A DNA stretch of 64,000 nt from Acinetobacter sp. ANC 4169 (GCF_002135355.1 NZ_NEGE01000005.1:1-64000); one strand, 5' to 3'; positions 30,995 through 40,672 are shown, numbered from the stretch's first letter. A program made the numbers and translations. The notes: generated from the sequence alone by a model not told the origin.

Positions 30995-32638
30995 ATGTCT
31001 TACCAAACCTCAATTCATTTTGATCCAACTGCATTGCTGATAATAAAAAATGAGGTTGATAATTCAATTAAATTAGTTGAATCAGCGGTTAGTTCCCTAG
31101 CAGAAGACCAGACTTTACCTTTTGGTATTGATGATGCGTTGAATCAATTTGAGCAATGTGCTCAGGTTCTTGCACTCATCGATATGCAAAGTTTGGCTAA
31201 AATTGCTCAATATTCAGCAGAGTTGATGCGCAAAATTATGGGGAATCCTGCGCAAATTAACACACAGGAAGTGGTGGCCTTAAGTGAAGGGACCACCATG
31301 TTGAAACGCTATATCGAATTTATTTGCTTACGCGAAGTTAAAATTCCCCAGTTCCTGCTCGACACCTTGAACCGTCTGGAAATTGTGCTGGGTAAACCTA
31401 TTACTCATGAAGGTCAGCATATCGAGTCATTGCTGGACTGTATTACTCCTGATTTTCAGCTGCCTCAAGCACCGAGTCTGGAAAAATCCCAGTACATCCA
31501 CCGCCTGTATAAACTGTCTTTACACAAGCTGATTAAGCAGGAAGAAACTGAATTTGATCTACAGGCGATTAAATTGGTCGGTGCATATTTAGCAGGTCTG
31601 GCTGAAAATACGCCAAGCAAGCAATATTGGAATCTGGTGCACGTCGCATTTAATCAAATCGATCATTTGCTGCTGAATGATCCGCGTTTACGCACGCTGG
31701 TCAGTATTGAGCGAAATATGGCGCAATATTTCAATGCTTCAGATCGCTTCAAGCCAAGTCTGGTCGATTTAGCCAACATCTTAAGTTTGTGTATTAGTCA
31801 GGAAGATGATACTGCGCAGCATATCCGTAGCCAGTTAAACGTAGCTGAAGATCATTTAACCGATACTCAATTGCAGGTATTTAGCCGTCATCTGTATGGC
31901 CCAGATTTTGATACCATGCATACCATTAGTGAACTTGTGACCACAGAAATGGCACAAATTCGTAATGATATTGAATTCAACTATCAAAACATGACTCCTG
32001 AGAAAACGCGGGAACTACAAGACAAACTGATTAGTCTTGCCAACATTTTCAAAGTGCTCAATCTGAATGAAGCTTTCAATGATTTATCCCGTCAAGCCAG
32101 CTTGCTGGAAAAGACTGAAGTGCTTAAAGATGAAAGTTTCGCACAACAATTGATGAATTGTATTTTATCGGCCATGAATTCGATTGGCGTTCTGGAACGT
32201 CATCATACTTCAAGCCGTTTACAGCTTCGCGTCCACAACATGAACATCTCTTTAGACCGTTTAGATGAAGCACACGATGCTTTACTCAACGAAACTAAAG
32301 CAGCAGTTGGACAGACCAGCGAATCTTTAATGCAATATCTACAAGATCAGAATCTGGCAGGCTTGGAAAACATCCCAACCCAATTACGTGAAATTGGTGG
32401 CGCCCTGCTGTTCTTAAATGCTGAATCAGGTCAGACTTCATTAAATACTGCGGCAGCGTTTATTCAGCAACAATTGGAAAATTCTGCAACCATCAGTGCT
32501 GAACAGATCAATCATGCTCTCGATACTTTAGCCAGTGCCGATATGCTGATTGACAATTTAAAATCGAAACAGCCTGTCCTGCAGTCCATGTTTGATGTAG
32601 CATTGCAAAGTAGCGAAAAACTGAAAACTGTTGCCTAA
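30995..32638 (+). CDS. fimL: FimL-like twitching/cAMP scaffold protein
   Basis: A 547-residue soluble, largely helical protein without signal peptide or membrane spans. Its length and layout match Pseudomonas FimL, which resembles the N-terminus of the ChpA/PilL chemosensory kinase but lacks phosphorylatable histidines. It helps link type IV pilus chemosensing to adenylate cyclase. Visible segments such as QFEQCAQVLALIDMQSLAKI and LKRYIEFICLREVKIPQ fit that family. It starts with an AGGAAAGG site upstream and abuts nudC (TAATG), so both are coupled. Identity is from remembered family features. Confidence 0.6.
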   Translation: MSYQTSIHFDPTALLIIKNEVDNSIKLVESAVSSLAEDQTLPFGIDDALNQFEQCAQVLALIDMQSLAKIAQYSAELMRKIMGNPAQINTQEVVALSEGTTMLKRYIEFICLREVKIPQFLLDTLNRLEIVLGKPITHEGQHIESLLDCITPDFQLPQAPSLEKSQYIHRLYKLSLHKLIKQEETEFDLQAIKLVGAYLAGLAENTPSKQYWNLVHVAFNQIDHLLLNDPRLRTLVSIERNMAQYFNASDRFKPSLVDLANILSLCISQEDDTAQHIRSQLNVAEDHLTDTQLQVFSRHLYGPDFDTMHTISELVTTEMAQIRNDIEFNYQNMTPEKTRELQDKLISLANIFKVLNLNEAFNDLSRQASLLEKTEVLKDESFAQQLMNCILSAMNSIGVLERHHTSSRLQLRVHNMNISLDRLDEAHDALLNETKAAVGQTSESLMQYLQDQNLAGLENIPTQLREIGGALLFLNAESGQTSLNTAAAFIQQQLENSATISAEQINHALDTLASADMLIDNLKSKQPVLQSMFDVALQSSEKLKTVA

Positions 32639-33411
32639 TGTCTGAATTGTCACTTGCTTATATCTTTCATCAACATCAAATTTTAGTCGATGAAAACTTT
32701 CAACTTCCCCGAGTAGAACGTGTAGCAAGTGACCTTCACTTCAGCACGGGTGATCAAGTGATTGCCCGTGATCTTCTTGAAAACGAACCTATTCCTAGTG
32801 GCCTGCAACTGGTTCCCATCCGCCAGTTATTAACGCTGTGGGATACCAAACAGTTTGAAACAGCCAGTCGTGCCATCCAGCTTTTAGAATGGCGCAGAAA
32901 TCATCAGTTCTGTAGTCATTGTGGTCATAAAACCGAAGTTCATCCGACTGAATATGCCATGGTTTGCCCTGCATGCCGTTATCACCAGTATCCGCGGGTA
33001 CAACCTTGCGTGATCACGGTCATTACTCGGGGTGATGATGAAATCCTGCTGGCAAAAAATGCGAAAAACAAAAGCAATATGTATGGACTTATTGCCGGTT
33101 TTGTCGAAGTTGGAGAAACTTTAGAAGAAGCAGTACGCCGTGAAACTTTTGAAGAAGTGGGTTTAAAAGTAAAAAATGTGCAATATCTTGCCAGCCAACC
33201 CTGGCCATTTCCAAGTAATTTGATGCTCGCCTTCCGTGCTGAATATGCTTCTGGTGACATCCAGCTACAAGAGGAAGAAATTAGCGATGCACAATTTTTT
33301 AAATTTGATCAACTGCCTGAAATTCCATTTAAAGGCAGTATTGCTTATGCCATGATTAAACACATCACCGACGGTCATCCGGTTGCAGATGACACCCGTG
33401 AGTGGCTGTAA
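32638..33411 (+). CDS. nudC: NAD+ diphosphatase / NAD-RNA decapping hydrolase
   Basis: NudC hydrolyses NAD(H) and removes NAD caps from RNA. The 257 residues contain a four-cysteine zinc ribbon (FCSHCGHKT...MVCPACRYH), the QPCVIT strand, the Nudix box GFVEVGETLEEAVRRETFEE, and the NudC-specific SQPWPFPSNLM motif. The start overlaps the fimL stop by one base. Confidence 0.95.
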   Translation: MSELSLAYIFHQHQILVDENFQLPRVERVASDLHFSTGDQVIARDLLENEPIPSGLQLVPIRQLLTLWDTKQFETASRAIQLLEWRRNHQFCSHCGHKTEVHPTEYAMVCPACRYHQYPRVQPCVITVITRGDDEILLAKNAKNKSNMYGLIAGFVEVGETLEEAVRRETFEEVGLKVKNVQYLASQPWPFPSNLMLAFRAEYASGDIQLQEEEISDAQFFKFDQLPEIPFKGSIAYAMIKHITDGHPVADDTREWL

Positions 33412-33412
33412 G

Positions 33413-34300
33413 TCAAGTTTTTAAGGCTTCTTCCAGCACTATTAAAATTTGTTGCTTGGTCTGAAAATAACGGCTAAACAGACTCGATACCGAACCCATA
33501 ATAGAAACATGCCCTGTTCCGGGAATGGTAATCATTTGGCTGTAATTGCCCTTTTCCTGCAAAATACGGTGCAAATCCTGCGAATTACTATGTCCTACCA
33601 CTTGATCATTTGCGGCCAAAAACAGGTAATGCCGCACCTGATTGGATTCAACAAAATAGTAAGGCATCACCTGTTGATAAGGCACGCTCTGATCAAAGGC
33701 CTCTGCACATAGCGGATCATCTTTATAATCAAAATGATATGGTCCCGACAGACCAATAATGGCACGGATCTGAGAACGGCATTGCAGACTATAAGGATGG
33801 GGATGATAGAGCGCCGACATCACATTAAAGGCACCGGCTGAATGCCCCATCAGTACTATTTTTTCAGTCCGAATATTTAGTCTGGATTGATGCTGAGTCA
33901 AATAATTCAGCGCCAAACTCAGGTCATCAATATAACTTGGAAACACATGTTCTGGTGCAAGATGATAATTAATCACCGCAACGTCATAACCTTCTTTGGC
34001 AAAGGCTTCACCGACAAAACGATAATCTTTTTTATCACCATGCAACCATGCCCCACCGTGGACAAACACGATTAAAGGCCGCTGCTCAAGCGGAGATGCA
34101 GCGGAGAAAATATCAAACCGCTGACGTGCTTTTAAACCATAAGCAATATTTTCATGCAGCGTATAACCTTTGCGTGGGGTTAAACGGTTAAGGGCATAAC
34201 TGCCAAAATCGTAAAGGCGAAAATCTTTGTAGAGTATTTTCGCTTTTTCGAGTTTTGGCTGAATTCCCTTTCTAACTGCTTGTACAACCTTATTGAGCAT
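33413..34300 (-). CDS. Alpha/beta hydrolase, esterase-like
   Basis: A 295-residue hydrolase from the ATG at 34300, which overlaps the dolP-like stop by 11 bases, suggesting coupling. Motifs: VFVHGGAWLHGDKKDY (oxyanion HGG), LMGHSAGAFNVM (nucleophile GxSxG) and GTGHVSIMG (catalytic His); the acid is probably in ANDQVVGHS. The HGG-W and GHSAG pattern places it with the hormone-sensitive-lipase/BD-FAE type carboxylesterases. No signal peptide is obvious. The substrate is unknown. Confidence 0.75.
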   Translation of the reverse strand: MLNKVVQAVRKGIQPKLEKAKILYKDFRLYDFGSYALNRLTPRKGYTLHENIAYGLKARQRFDIFSAASPLEQRPLIVFVHGGAWLHGDKKDYRFVGEAFAKEGYDVAVINYHLAPEHVFPSYIDDLSLALNYLTQHQSRLNIRTEKIVLMGHSAGAFNVMSALYHPHPYSLQCRSQIRAIIGLSGPYHFDYKDDPLCAEAFDQSVPYQQVMPYYFVESNQVRHYLFLAANDQVVGHSNSQDLHRILQEKGNYSQMITIPGTGHVSIMGSVSSLFSRYFQTKQQILIVLEEALKT

Positions 34301-34973
34301 AGGTTGGCTCTGCTTGATCGGGATCAATGGCCACTGGTGTCTGTTCCACCGGTTGTGCATTCACAAGGGCACTACTCAAGCTTGAAGTCACCGCTCTAGA
34401 CTGTTCAACATTATCAATCAGGGTAATGATTTTAGTGACATTGCCAACTTGCTGCAGCACTTGATTCAGATCATTAATTTCTGCGGTATTTAAACGCCCC
34501 ATCACATATAAAACACCATCTTCGGTGTGAATGCGTACTTTACTGTCAGATACCACTACGGCTTTCATAATCAGGCCACGGGTATTCGCAGTCACGGTGG
34601 TATCTTGCATGATCGTGCCATAACCAATCTGGTTACCGACAGTAATGTAATTATGCACGGTTTTAACATCACTCATGGCACGGACATTATCTTCAGCCAA
34701 CTGCTTTAAGTGTGCATCCGGCACTTGACCGGTTAATAATACATTGCCATGAAAACTTTCTATATTGACGCGAGATTGTTTAAAGCGGCTGTCTAATTTA
34801 TATAAATTGATTTTAGCGGTACGTTCTATAGAGGAATCGATAAATACCTGTCCCAGAGAACGGGCGCCACTTTCTGTCCCTACCGGGGCCGATCCTGTGC
34901 CACTCGAGATAAAACTTGCACAACCAGATAAACTTGCTACACACAGTAACGTCATTGCAATACGGTTAAACAC
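34290..34973 (-). CDS. dolP: DolP-like dual-BON-domain outer-membrane lipoprotein
   Basis: DolP (YraP) binds anionic phospholipid and supports outer-membrane integrity. The start is GTG at 34973 with GGAG 9 bases upstream. The lipobox LSGC is at about residue 18. Two BON domains follow (about 55-115 and 125-195), with conserved GNVLLTGQVPD and DGVLYVMGRL. It follows yraN and the lpoA-like gene, as in the E. coli yraM-yraN-diaA-yraP cluster, although diaA is absent here. Confidence 0.8.
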   Translation of the reverse strand: MFNRIAMTLLCVASLSGCASFISSGTGSAPVGTESGARSLGQVFIDSSIERTAKINLYKLDSRFKQSRVNIESFHGNVLLTGQVPDAHLKQLAEDNVRAMSDVKTVHNYITVGNQIGYGTIMQDTTVTANTRGLIMKAVVVSDSKVRIHTEDGVLYVMGRLNTAEINDLNQVLQQVGNVTKIITLIDNVEQSRAVTSSLSSALVNAQPVEQTPVAIDPDQAEPTYAQ

Positions 34974-35033
34974 TCAGCAAGACTCCTCATTATTCAGTTC
35001 TATTTTATTTCAGCATTTATGCTCTGATTTTGT

Positions 35034-35462
35034 TCAAAGATTAATAAACTCTTGATCAAAAGTAAAAGCATTTTCAATCCATTGTTGATCATAAGTGAAT
35101 TTGGAAAAATCTTGCTGTATGGTTTTTGCAAATTGTTGAAGAAAATCAAAACAAATCACATCAAAGCGACAATAACAAGTTTGATATTCCGGATAAGCAT
35201 GCAAAAAGCACAGTGCCGATTTCATAATCTTGCGCTGTTTAGAAAAAGAAATGCTTTCACAGGACTGGGCATATTGGGTCACTGAACGCGCTTTCACTTC
35301 GACAAAAATCAGTTCCTGAGCTTTATGTACAATTAAATCAATTTCCCCATAACGACAATGGTAATTTGCTACAATCAACTGAAAACCGTGTTCCCTTACT
35401 AACTTTAAAGCTTGCTGTTCAGCCCATTGCCCCAAATTTAAATGCGCTGGAAGATTTGACAT
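35034..35462 (-). CDS. yraN: YraN, UPF0102 endonuclease-like protein
   Basis: A 142-residue protein with the PD-(D/E)xK nuclease-like core: E in EQQALKLV, D in YGEIDLIV, and E-V-K in IFVEVKARS. Its biochemical role is unproven in the family. The ATG at 35462 shares a base with the lpoA-like stop (TGATG), indicating coupling. It is about 60 bases ahead of the dolP-like gene. Confidence 0.85.
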   Translation of the reverse strand: MSNLPAHLNLGQWAEQQALKLVREHGFQLIVANYHCRYGEIDLIVHKAQELIFVEVKARSVTQYAQSCESISFSKQRKIMKSALCFLHAYPEYQTCYCRFDVICFDFLQQFAKTIQQDFSKFTYDQQWIENAFTFDQEFINL

Positions 35463-36397
35463 CACAATGCCCTGATCCCTTTTTTGGTATTTTCATAACA
35501 ATGGGGAATCCGGTGAATTAGGTTATTATTGATTTGAATCAAGCCAGTACGTCCCTGAAACTGTAGGTTTTTTAAATGGGGCTCTACTAAATACTGGCTT
35601 GCAATATGCCAGGCATCACCACCAAAGGCGATCAGGCGCTGATAGGCCATGGAAACGCTGTTTTGCTGATTGGCTTGCATGACATCTGGCCATTCAGTGC
35701 CATATAAAGCCGGAGCATCACAAAACTTCACCCCTACGGGTAATGCCTGATCTTGTTCAATGGCATTGGCTAAGATATAGATATTTTTATGTGGCAGCTT
35801 TGCCAGCTTATTTAGCCAGCTATTATTGCCCAGTAACAATAAACCGGTTTGTTTATTTAATTTTTTCGGGGCTTCCTCAATTAAATTTAGCGGATAATCT
35901 GTCTGGGTAAGCAAAGAAATCAAAAACAGTTCATTGTCAATTTCAGAATCCTTTTGCTGCAAAACATATAGCTCTTTGATTTTGTCATTTTGTAATACCT
36001 GATCTAGCGCCACCGCATCATCCTGCTTGGACAAACTAAATTGTCCCACATTGGCAAACTGCGATGACACCTCATTCAAAGCCAAAACCCGAACCTTCGG
36101 CTGTGTCTTGATTACAGCTTCCACATCTTGACGTGCCAAGGGTCCAATCACCAGTTGGGTTTTTTTATTGACATTTTGTTTAAGCAACTGCGCGATTTGT
36201 TTTTTGTCCGAGTTTACAAATCTAATTGGCGTTTTCAGGTCTGATGCCTGATAAGCACTCATAAAACCCTGTTTGATACTTAATCCGGCTCGCGCCAAAG
36301 GTCCCGATTCGGGTAAAATGACCAGCACTTCAGCTTGGGCGTGATTCAAAATGCAATACAGGATGAAGCTCATCAATATTTTTTTATTATTCAACAT
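35462..36397 (-). CDS. Short LpoA-type penicillin-binding-protein activator
   Basis: The 311 residues correspond to the C-terminal periplasmic-binding-like half of LpoA ([23 protein letters not shown], then [15 protein letters not shown]), which in E. coli activates PBP1A. The N-terminal TPR-like half is missing. The N-terminus is a signal peptide ending LNHAQA with no lipobox cysteine, so the protein looks soluble in the periplasm. It is in the yraM position of the yraM-yraN cluster and divergent from rsmI, 12 bases apart. AAGG lies 8 bases before the ATG. Confidence 0.75.
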   Translation of the reverse strand: MLNNKKILMSFILYCILNHAQAEVLVILPESGPLARAGLSIKQGFMSAYQASDLKTPIRFVNSDKKQIAQLLKQNVNKKTQLVIGPLARQDVEAVIKTQPKVRVLALNEVSSQFANVGQFSLSKQDDAVALDQVLQNDKIKELYVLQQKDSEIDNELFLISLLTQTDYPLNLIEEAPKKLNKQTGLLLLGNNSWLNKLAKLPHKNIYILANAIEQDQALPVGVKFCDAPALYGTEWPDVMQANQQNSVSMAYQRLIAFGGDAWHIASQYLVEPHLKNLQFQGRTGLIQINNNLIHRIPHCYENTKKGIRAL

Positions 36398-36409
36398 TGG
36401 AGAAACCTT

Positions 36410-37249
36410 ATGAGTGCTCAGTTATTTGTTGTAGCGACCCCAATTGGGCACTTAGATGACATTACTTATCGTGCTATTGATATTCTAAAGTCTGTAAGTA
36501 TCATCGCGGCAGAAGATACGCGCACTTCTGCTCAATTATTAAAGCACTTTAATATTACAACTCCGCTTACTGCCTGTCACGAACATAATGAAAGCAATAA
36601 AATTGATGTATTGATTCAAAGACTACTAAACGGCGAGAACATGGCGCTGATTAGTGATGCAGGAACGCCGCTGATTAGCGATCCGGGTTTTAAACTGGTT
36701 CGTGCAGCTCAGCAGCACAATATCCGTGTGGTTCCGGTACCTGGTGCATGTGCAGCCATTGCCGCGCTCAGTTCAGTCGGTTTACCGAGTGACCGTTTTA
36801 GTTTTGAAGGTTTTTTGCCTTCTCGCCAAAGCCAGCGGCTTAGCCAGTTAGAAAAGCTGAAAGATGAAACCCAAACCCTGATTTTTTATGAAGCACCGCA
36901 TCGTATTCTGGAATCAGTGAAAGATATGGCACAGGTGTTTGGTGCCGATCGCCCAGTGGGTTTTGCCCGTGAAATTACCAAGACCTTTGAAACCATCAAA
37001 AAGATGACCTTGGCAGAACTGGTGCAGTTTATTGAAGCTGACCACAACCAGCAAAAAGGTGAAATTGTGCTGGTGATTGGCGGTGCAACTGAAGAAAAGG
37101 ATCTGGAACAGGAAAAACTGGACCAGTTATTGAGCCGTTTATTACAGGACTTATCAGTAAAGGCCGCTTCGCAACTGGCTGCAGACTTGACCGGAATTAA
37201 AAAGAAAGTGGCTTATCAACGTGCGTTGGAACTCAGCAATAAAATCTGA
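36410..37249 (+). CDS. rsmI: 16S rRNA 2'-O-methyltransferase RsmI (C1402)
   Basis: RsmI methylates the ribose of C1402 in the 30S decoding site. The start at 36410 (GGAG 8 bases upstream) gives 279 residues. Conserved tetrapyrrole-methylase motifs: VVATPIGHLDDIT, AAEDTRTSAQLLKHF, MALISDAGTPLISDPG and VPVPGACAAIAAL. It is divergent from the lpoA-like gene, as in E. coli (yraL/yraM). A terminator follows. Confidence 0.95.
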   Translation: MSAQLFVVATPIGHLDDITYRAIDILKSVSIIAAEDTRTSAQLLKHFNITTPLTACHEHNESNKIDVLIQRLLNGENMALISDAGTPLISDPGFKLVRAAQQHNIRVVPVPGACAAIAALSSVGLPSDRFSFEGFLPSRQSQRLSQLEKLKDETQTLIFYEAPHRILESVKDMAQVFGADRPVGFAREITKTFETIKKMTLAELVQFIEADHNQQKGEIVLVIGGATEEKDLEQEKLDQLLSRLLQDLSVKAASQLAADLTGIKKKVAYQRALELSNKI

Positions 37250-37269
37250 GCGGCTGTCAGCTCAAAACA

Positions 37270-37298
37270 AAAAGCATCACTTTAGTGATGCTTTTTTA
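37270..37298 (+). terminator. Terminator of rsmI
   Basis: AAAAAGCATCAC-TTTA-GTGATGCTTTTTT, a perfect stem 20 bases beyond the stop. Confidence 0.9.
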
Positions 37299-37328
37299 TT
37301 CTGTAGCGAAACCCGGCAAAAGATTCAA

Positions 37329-37577
37329 TTAATCTTTTGCTGACTCATCTGCAGGTACTTCAGTGATACGACCACCACGAGCAAGGAAAGCAGCAACTTC
37401 ATCTTCCAAAGCTTGACGCTGTTTCAGTTTGGCAGTCACTGTAAGTGTTTCAGCTTCAGCAACATCACCATCAGTTGCAGTTGTATCACTGTCAGACGCA
37501 CCTTTTTCAGCAGCTTTTGCTTCATCTTCATCGACTGCAGTTTCTTCTACATCATCGTAGTCATTCATATCTGTCAT
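37329..37577 (-). CDS. Small acidic SutA-like protein
   Basis: An 82-residue protein from the ATG at 37577. The first half is a disordered acidic stretch (DYDDVEETAVDEDEAKAAEK). The second half is a helix with KLKQRQALEDEVAAFLARGG, then RITEVPADE. The AFLARGG-x2-xEV segment resembles the conserved part of Pseudomonas SutA, an RNA-polymerase-binding regulator of slow growth. The SutA C-terminal tail is absent. It stands alone, convergent with rsmI. The relationship is inferred from memory. Confidence 0.5.
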   Translation of the reverse strand: MTDMNDYDDVEETAVDEDEAKAAEKGASDSDTTATDGDVAEAETLTVTAKLKQRQALEDEVAAFLARGGRITEVPADESAKD

Positions 37578-37753
37578 CTTTCTTTCTCCCCACAAATGAC
37601 TTCTATCAATCCAGTTTAAATTGATTGCGAATTAGGAAGAAATTTAACAATCTCTGCACGTTTCGCATAGGGTCAATTTTAAAAAAATCGTATCTTTTTT
37701 AATCAAAAAAGTAAACTTGTATAAATATTTGTACAAAAAATGGTTCTTCAGTT

Positions 37754-39004
37754 TCAAACGGCATAACAAGTATCTTTTAAGGTTTGTAATCCGTTGGCTT
37801 GTGACATAAAGGCATCTTTTAATGCCGCATGTTGTTCCACCTGTTTTAAGCCAAAATTTCGGGCCCAAACCACCGGGAAAAGCTGGGTGGTTTCCATCCA
37901 TCCAATCGCAGACATGCTATGCATCATGGCATCATTTTGACCTTTGCGGCGGTGTTCATAGCGTTGCAAAGTCTGTTCATGTGCCCATACCCCACGTTTT
38001 AGATCATGCAGCAGTGCATCACATAAAATGGCGGCATCCAAGCAACCAATATTCACCCCCTGACCGGCAAGCGGGTGAATCACATGTGCAGCATCTCCAA
38101 TCAAGGCTAAACCGGCTTTGACATACTGCTGTGCAGCACGCGCTTTCAGTGGGAACTGTGCTCGTGGCGTTGCCTCTAAAACTTCGCCCAACATATGATG
38201 GCTTTCACGTGTGAGCAACGCAGTAAAATCACTATCATTCAATGCCGCATATTCTTCTGCATAATCGTCTGGCAAGGTCCAGACAATCGATTGCCAATAG
38301 CCATCCTGTTCCGGCTTTAAACTGGCCATCGGTAAAAAGGCCAACGGTCCCGTTTCCAGAAAAATTTGTCGGGCCACATGCTGATGCGGTTGGGCGGTAC
38401 GAATCGCGCAAGTCAGGCCAGCCTGCTTGTAATCGAGGATATCCAGATCAATAAAGGCCTGTTCACGGACAAAAGAATTGGCGCCATCTGCACCAATCAG
38501 CAGCTTGGTTTTCAACTGGGTTCCATCCGCCAGATGAATATGCCAAATGCCTGCTATACCCTGCTCTATAGCTGTTACCTTGACCTGAGTGCGGTAATCT
38601 TCAAGCTGTTGCAGCATGTGTTGCTGAATCGCCAGATTGAGGATACTCGGCTCGACCATTGAACCCAATGCCTGTTCAGCCGTTGGTGTTTTTATGGATA
38701 GCTGACCGAAATTGATTTCACCATAGCCATTTTTATTCCACACCTGCATGCCGCTATAAGGCATCTGGCGTGCCAGCTTTTCCCAGACCCCGACCGTTTT
38801 CAGCAAATGAATGGTCGCCTGACTTAAGGCCAATACCCGCGGATTGGCAATGGCCTTGGTTTTTTCTGCATCTAGAATGGGAGCCGCATCCAGTACGGTT
38901 GCCTGCACACCGCCTTGAGCAAGCAACAATGCAGTCAGACCGCCAACCAGACCGCCACCCACAATTACTACATCACGAATGTTGCTATTTTGGTTAAGTG
39001 TCAT
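37754..39004 (-). CDS. FAD-dependent ubiquinone-biosynthesis hydroxylase (UbiI/VisC or UbiF type)
   Basis: A 416-residue class A flavin monooxygenase: N-terminal GGGLVGGLTALLLAQ dinucleotide fold, mid-protein LLIGADGANSFVRE (DG motif), and GDAAHVIHPLAGQGVNIG (GD motif and ubiquinone signature). It hydroxylates the aromatic ring of a polyprenyl intermediate. Position (UbiI C5 or UbiF C6) cannot be fixed by reading. It overlaps the ubiH stop by four bases (ATGA) and is the last gene of the block. Confidence 0.85.
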   Translation of the reverse strand: MTLNQNSNIRDVVIVGGGLVGGLTALLLAQGGVQATVLDAAPILDAEKTKAIANPRVLALSQATIHLLKTVGVWEKLARQMPYSGMQVWNKNGYGEINFGQLSIKTPTAEQALGSMVEPSILNLAIQQHMLQQLEDYRTQVKVTAIEQGIAGIWHIHLADGTQLKTKLLIGADGANSFVREQAFIDLDILDYKQAGLTCAIRTAQPHQHVARQIFLETGPLAFLPMASLKPEQDGYWQSIVWTLPDDYAEEYAALNDSDFTALLTRESHHMLGEVLEATPRAQFPLKARAAQQYVKAGLALIGDAAHVIHPLAGQGVNIGCLDAAILCDALLHDLKRGVWAHEQTLQRYEHRRKGQNDAMMHSMSAIGWMETTQLFPVVWARNFGLKQVEQHAALKDAFMSQANGLQTLKDTCYAV

Positions 39005-40209
39005 GCTTTTAACCCCATGGCATAGTTGGCCACCAGCGGCTTAATGCCGGGAATGGTATCAAAAGCCACCAGTCCGGTATTGCGTATTAATTTCAGCATC
39101 GGATTCTGGTTACTAAAACCACGCACCACACTGTCACAGAACTTAATCACCCGTTGTTGATCGGTCAGACGTGATTTTTCATAATCCAGCAACATGGCTG
39201 CATCCCCCAAGTCGGCTGCTTGTGCCAGTTGTTCGGTTAAATAGCGTACCAACACATAGGCATCACGCATACACAGGTTAAAGCCCTGACCTGCTACCGG
39301 GTGAATGGTATGCGCTGCATTCCCCATCAGGACTACACGACCGACCGCCTGTTTTTCAGCTAACACTTGTGAAAGTGGGAAGCTAAAACGGCGACCTGTT
39401 TTCTGGAATTTTCCGGCACGGTCACCATAAGTTTCCTGTAAGGCATCTAAAAAGTGTTGATCGTTTTCTTCGCCTAACCATTCCCCTTCTGTGCCTTTTT
39501 TCACCGGCCAGACCACTGAACGGCGGTATTCACCCGGTAATGGCAATAATGCCAATGGTCCAAGCGGGCTAAAACGTTCAAAGCCGACATGGTTATGCGG
39601 TTTTGAGGTTTGCACCGTAGTTACGATGGCGACCTGATCATAATCATGTTCTGATGCGCCAATCCCTAGGGCTTTACGGCAAAAAGAATCACGGCCATCG
39701 GCAGCGATCAGCAGTTTTGCTTGTAAAGATAATGTTTCTTCGCCACGTTGTGCTTCGATAAAAGCTTGATCAGAATCTTGTTTCAGTGAAGTGACTTGTA
39801 CACCATCAATCAATTCAATTAAAGGCTGTTGACGTACTTCAGTAAGCAGCACACGCCCCAGCCATGCATTTTCAATCACTTGACCAAAGCTTTCGACTTT
39901 TTCCTGTTCTGCTTTTAAACGTGCCTTACCAAAGCTGCCCTGTTCGGTAATATGCACTTCTAAAATAGGAGTAGCATGTTCTTGCAAGGCATTCCATAAG
40001 CCCAGTTCCTGATAAATCTGTACACTACGGCGTGACAAGGCACTGTTTCGTGCATCAAAACTGGAGTGATAAGGTGCAAGATGGGCATCATCATAATTTG
40101 GGTATTTGATGGCTTCGAGCAGCTTCACCCCGATATTAGCCTTTGCCAACATTAAAGCCAGACTGAGTCCGACCATACCGCCGCCAACAATGATGACTTC
40201 TTGCTGCAT
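39001..40209 (-). CDS. ubiH: 2-octaprenyl-6-methoxyphenol hydroxylase-type monooxygenase
   Basis: A 402-residue paralogue of the adjacent gene, with IVGGGMVGLSLALMLAK, LLIAADGRDSFCRKALG and GNAAHTIHPVAGQGFNL. FDARNSALSRRSVQIYQELGLW and the HITEQGSFGKARL stretch favour UbiH. The pepP-ubiH-visC order is conserved with E. coli, although here a DUF378 gene sits between pepP and ubiH. A 460-bp gap upstream suggests its own promoter. Confidence 0.85.
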   Translation of the reverse strand: MQQEVIIVGGGMVGLSLALMLAKANIGVKLLEAIKYPNYDDAHLAPYHSSFDARNSALSRRSVQIYQELGLWNALQEHATPILEVHITEQGSFGKARLKAEQEKVESFGQVIENAWLGRVLLTEVRQQPLIELIDGVQVTSLKQDSDQAFIEAQRGEETLSLQAKLLIAADGRDSFCRKALGIGASEHDYDQVAIVTTVQTSKPHNHVGFERFSPLGPLALLPLPGEYRRSVVWPVKKGTEGEWLGEENDQHFLDALQETYGDRAGKFQKTGRRFSFPLSQVLAEKQAVGRVVLMGNAAHTIHPVAGQGFNLCMRDAYVLVRYLTEQLAQAADLGDAAMLLDYEKSRLTDQQRVIKFCDSVVRGFSNQNPMLKLIRNTGLVAFDTIPGIKPLVANYAMGLKA

Positions 40210-40543
40210 GCTTTCATCCTTTTTTATCAGGTATTCGAATTCAGGAGATTTATCGAAATACGTATAAGCTGTAATGGATTTTATATTACATCAAAGATTT
40301 TCATTTTTATAATGAATTAGAGCTTTGCTTGTTCTTGATATGGGAGTGTGGGTAAATTTCAGCTATACAGCTGCTCATACATTGCTAGCTTTTCGCCATA
40401 CAAGGAATTTTTCCTTTTACCCGAATTGCAGGAATAATTTTAAAATTTCCAACATAGTAAAATATGTTGAAACGTTGAGCTCTCGGTTCTATATCGATTA
40501 GAACTTCCCGCATAAAAAAATATAGTTCTCGACTTATTCGCAT
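40210..40543. other. Intergenic, nothing recognised
   Basis: Upstream region of ubiH. It must hold the ubiH promoter, but no convincing hexamer pair or operator was seen. Confidence 0.4.
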
Positions 40544-40572
40544 AAAAAAACGGAGCTTAGGCTCCGTTTTTG
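40544..40572 (-). terminator. Terminator downstream of the DUF378 gene
   Basis: AAAAACGGAGC-CTAA-GCTCCGTTTTTTT on the minus strand, 100 bases after the DUF378 stop. It could also act on the plus strand. Confidence 0.8.
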
Positions 40573-40672
40573 TTTAGGGAAATGAGTTCAGCCAAATAAG
40601 CCGATAATATAAATGATGCAACCATCGACTTCATCAGGGTTCAAGTTAATCTATACATTCAAAGCTTGGCTG

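Noticed and set aside
37754-40209. Idea that the two adjacent flavin monooxygenases are a recent tandem duplication
   Set aside because: They differ strongly outside the FAD motifs and match the long-standing ubiH/visC pair found in many gammaproteobacteria.
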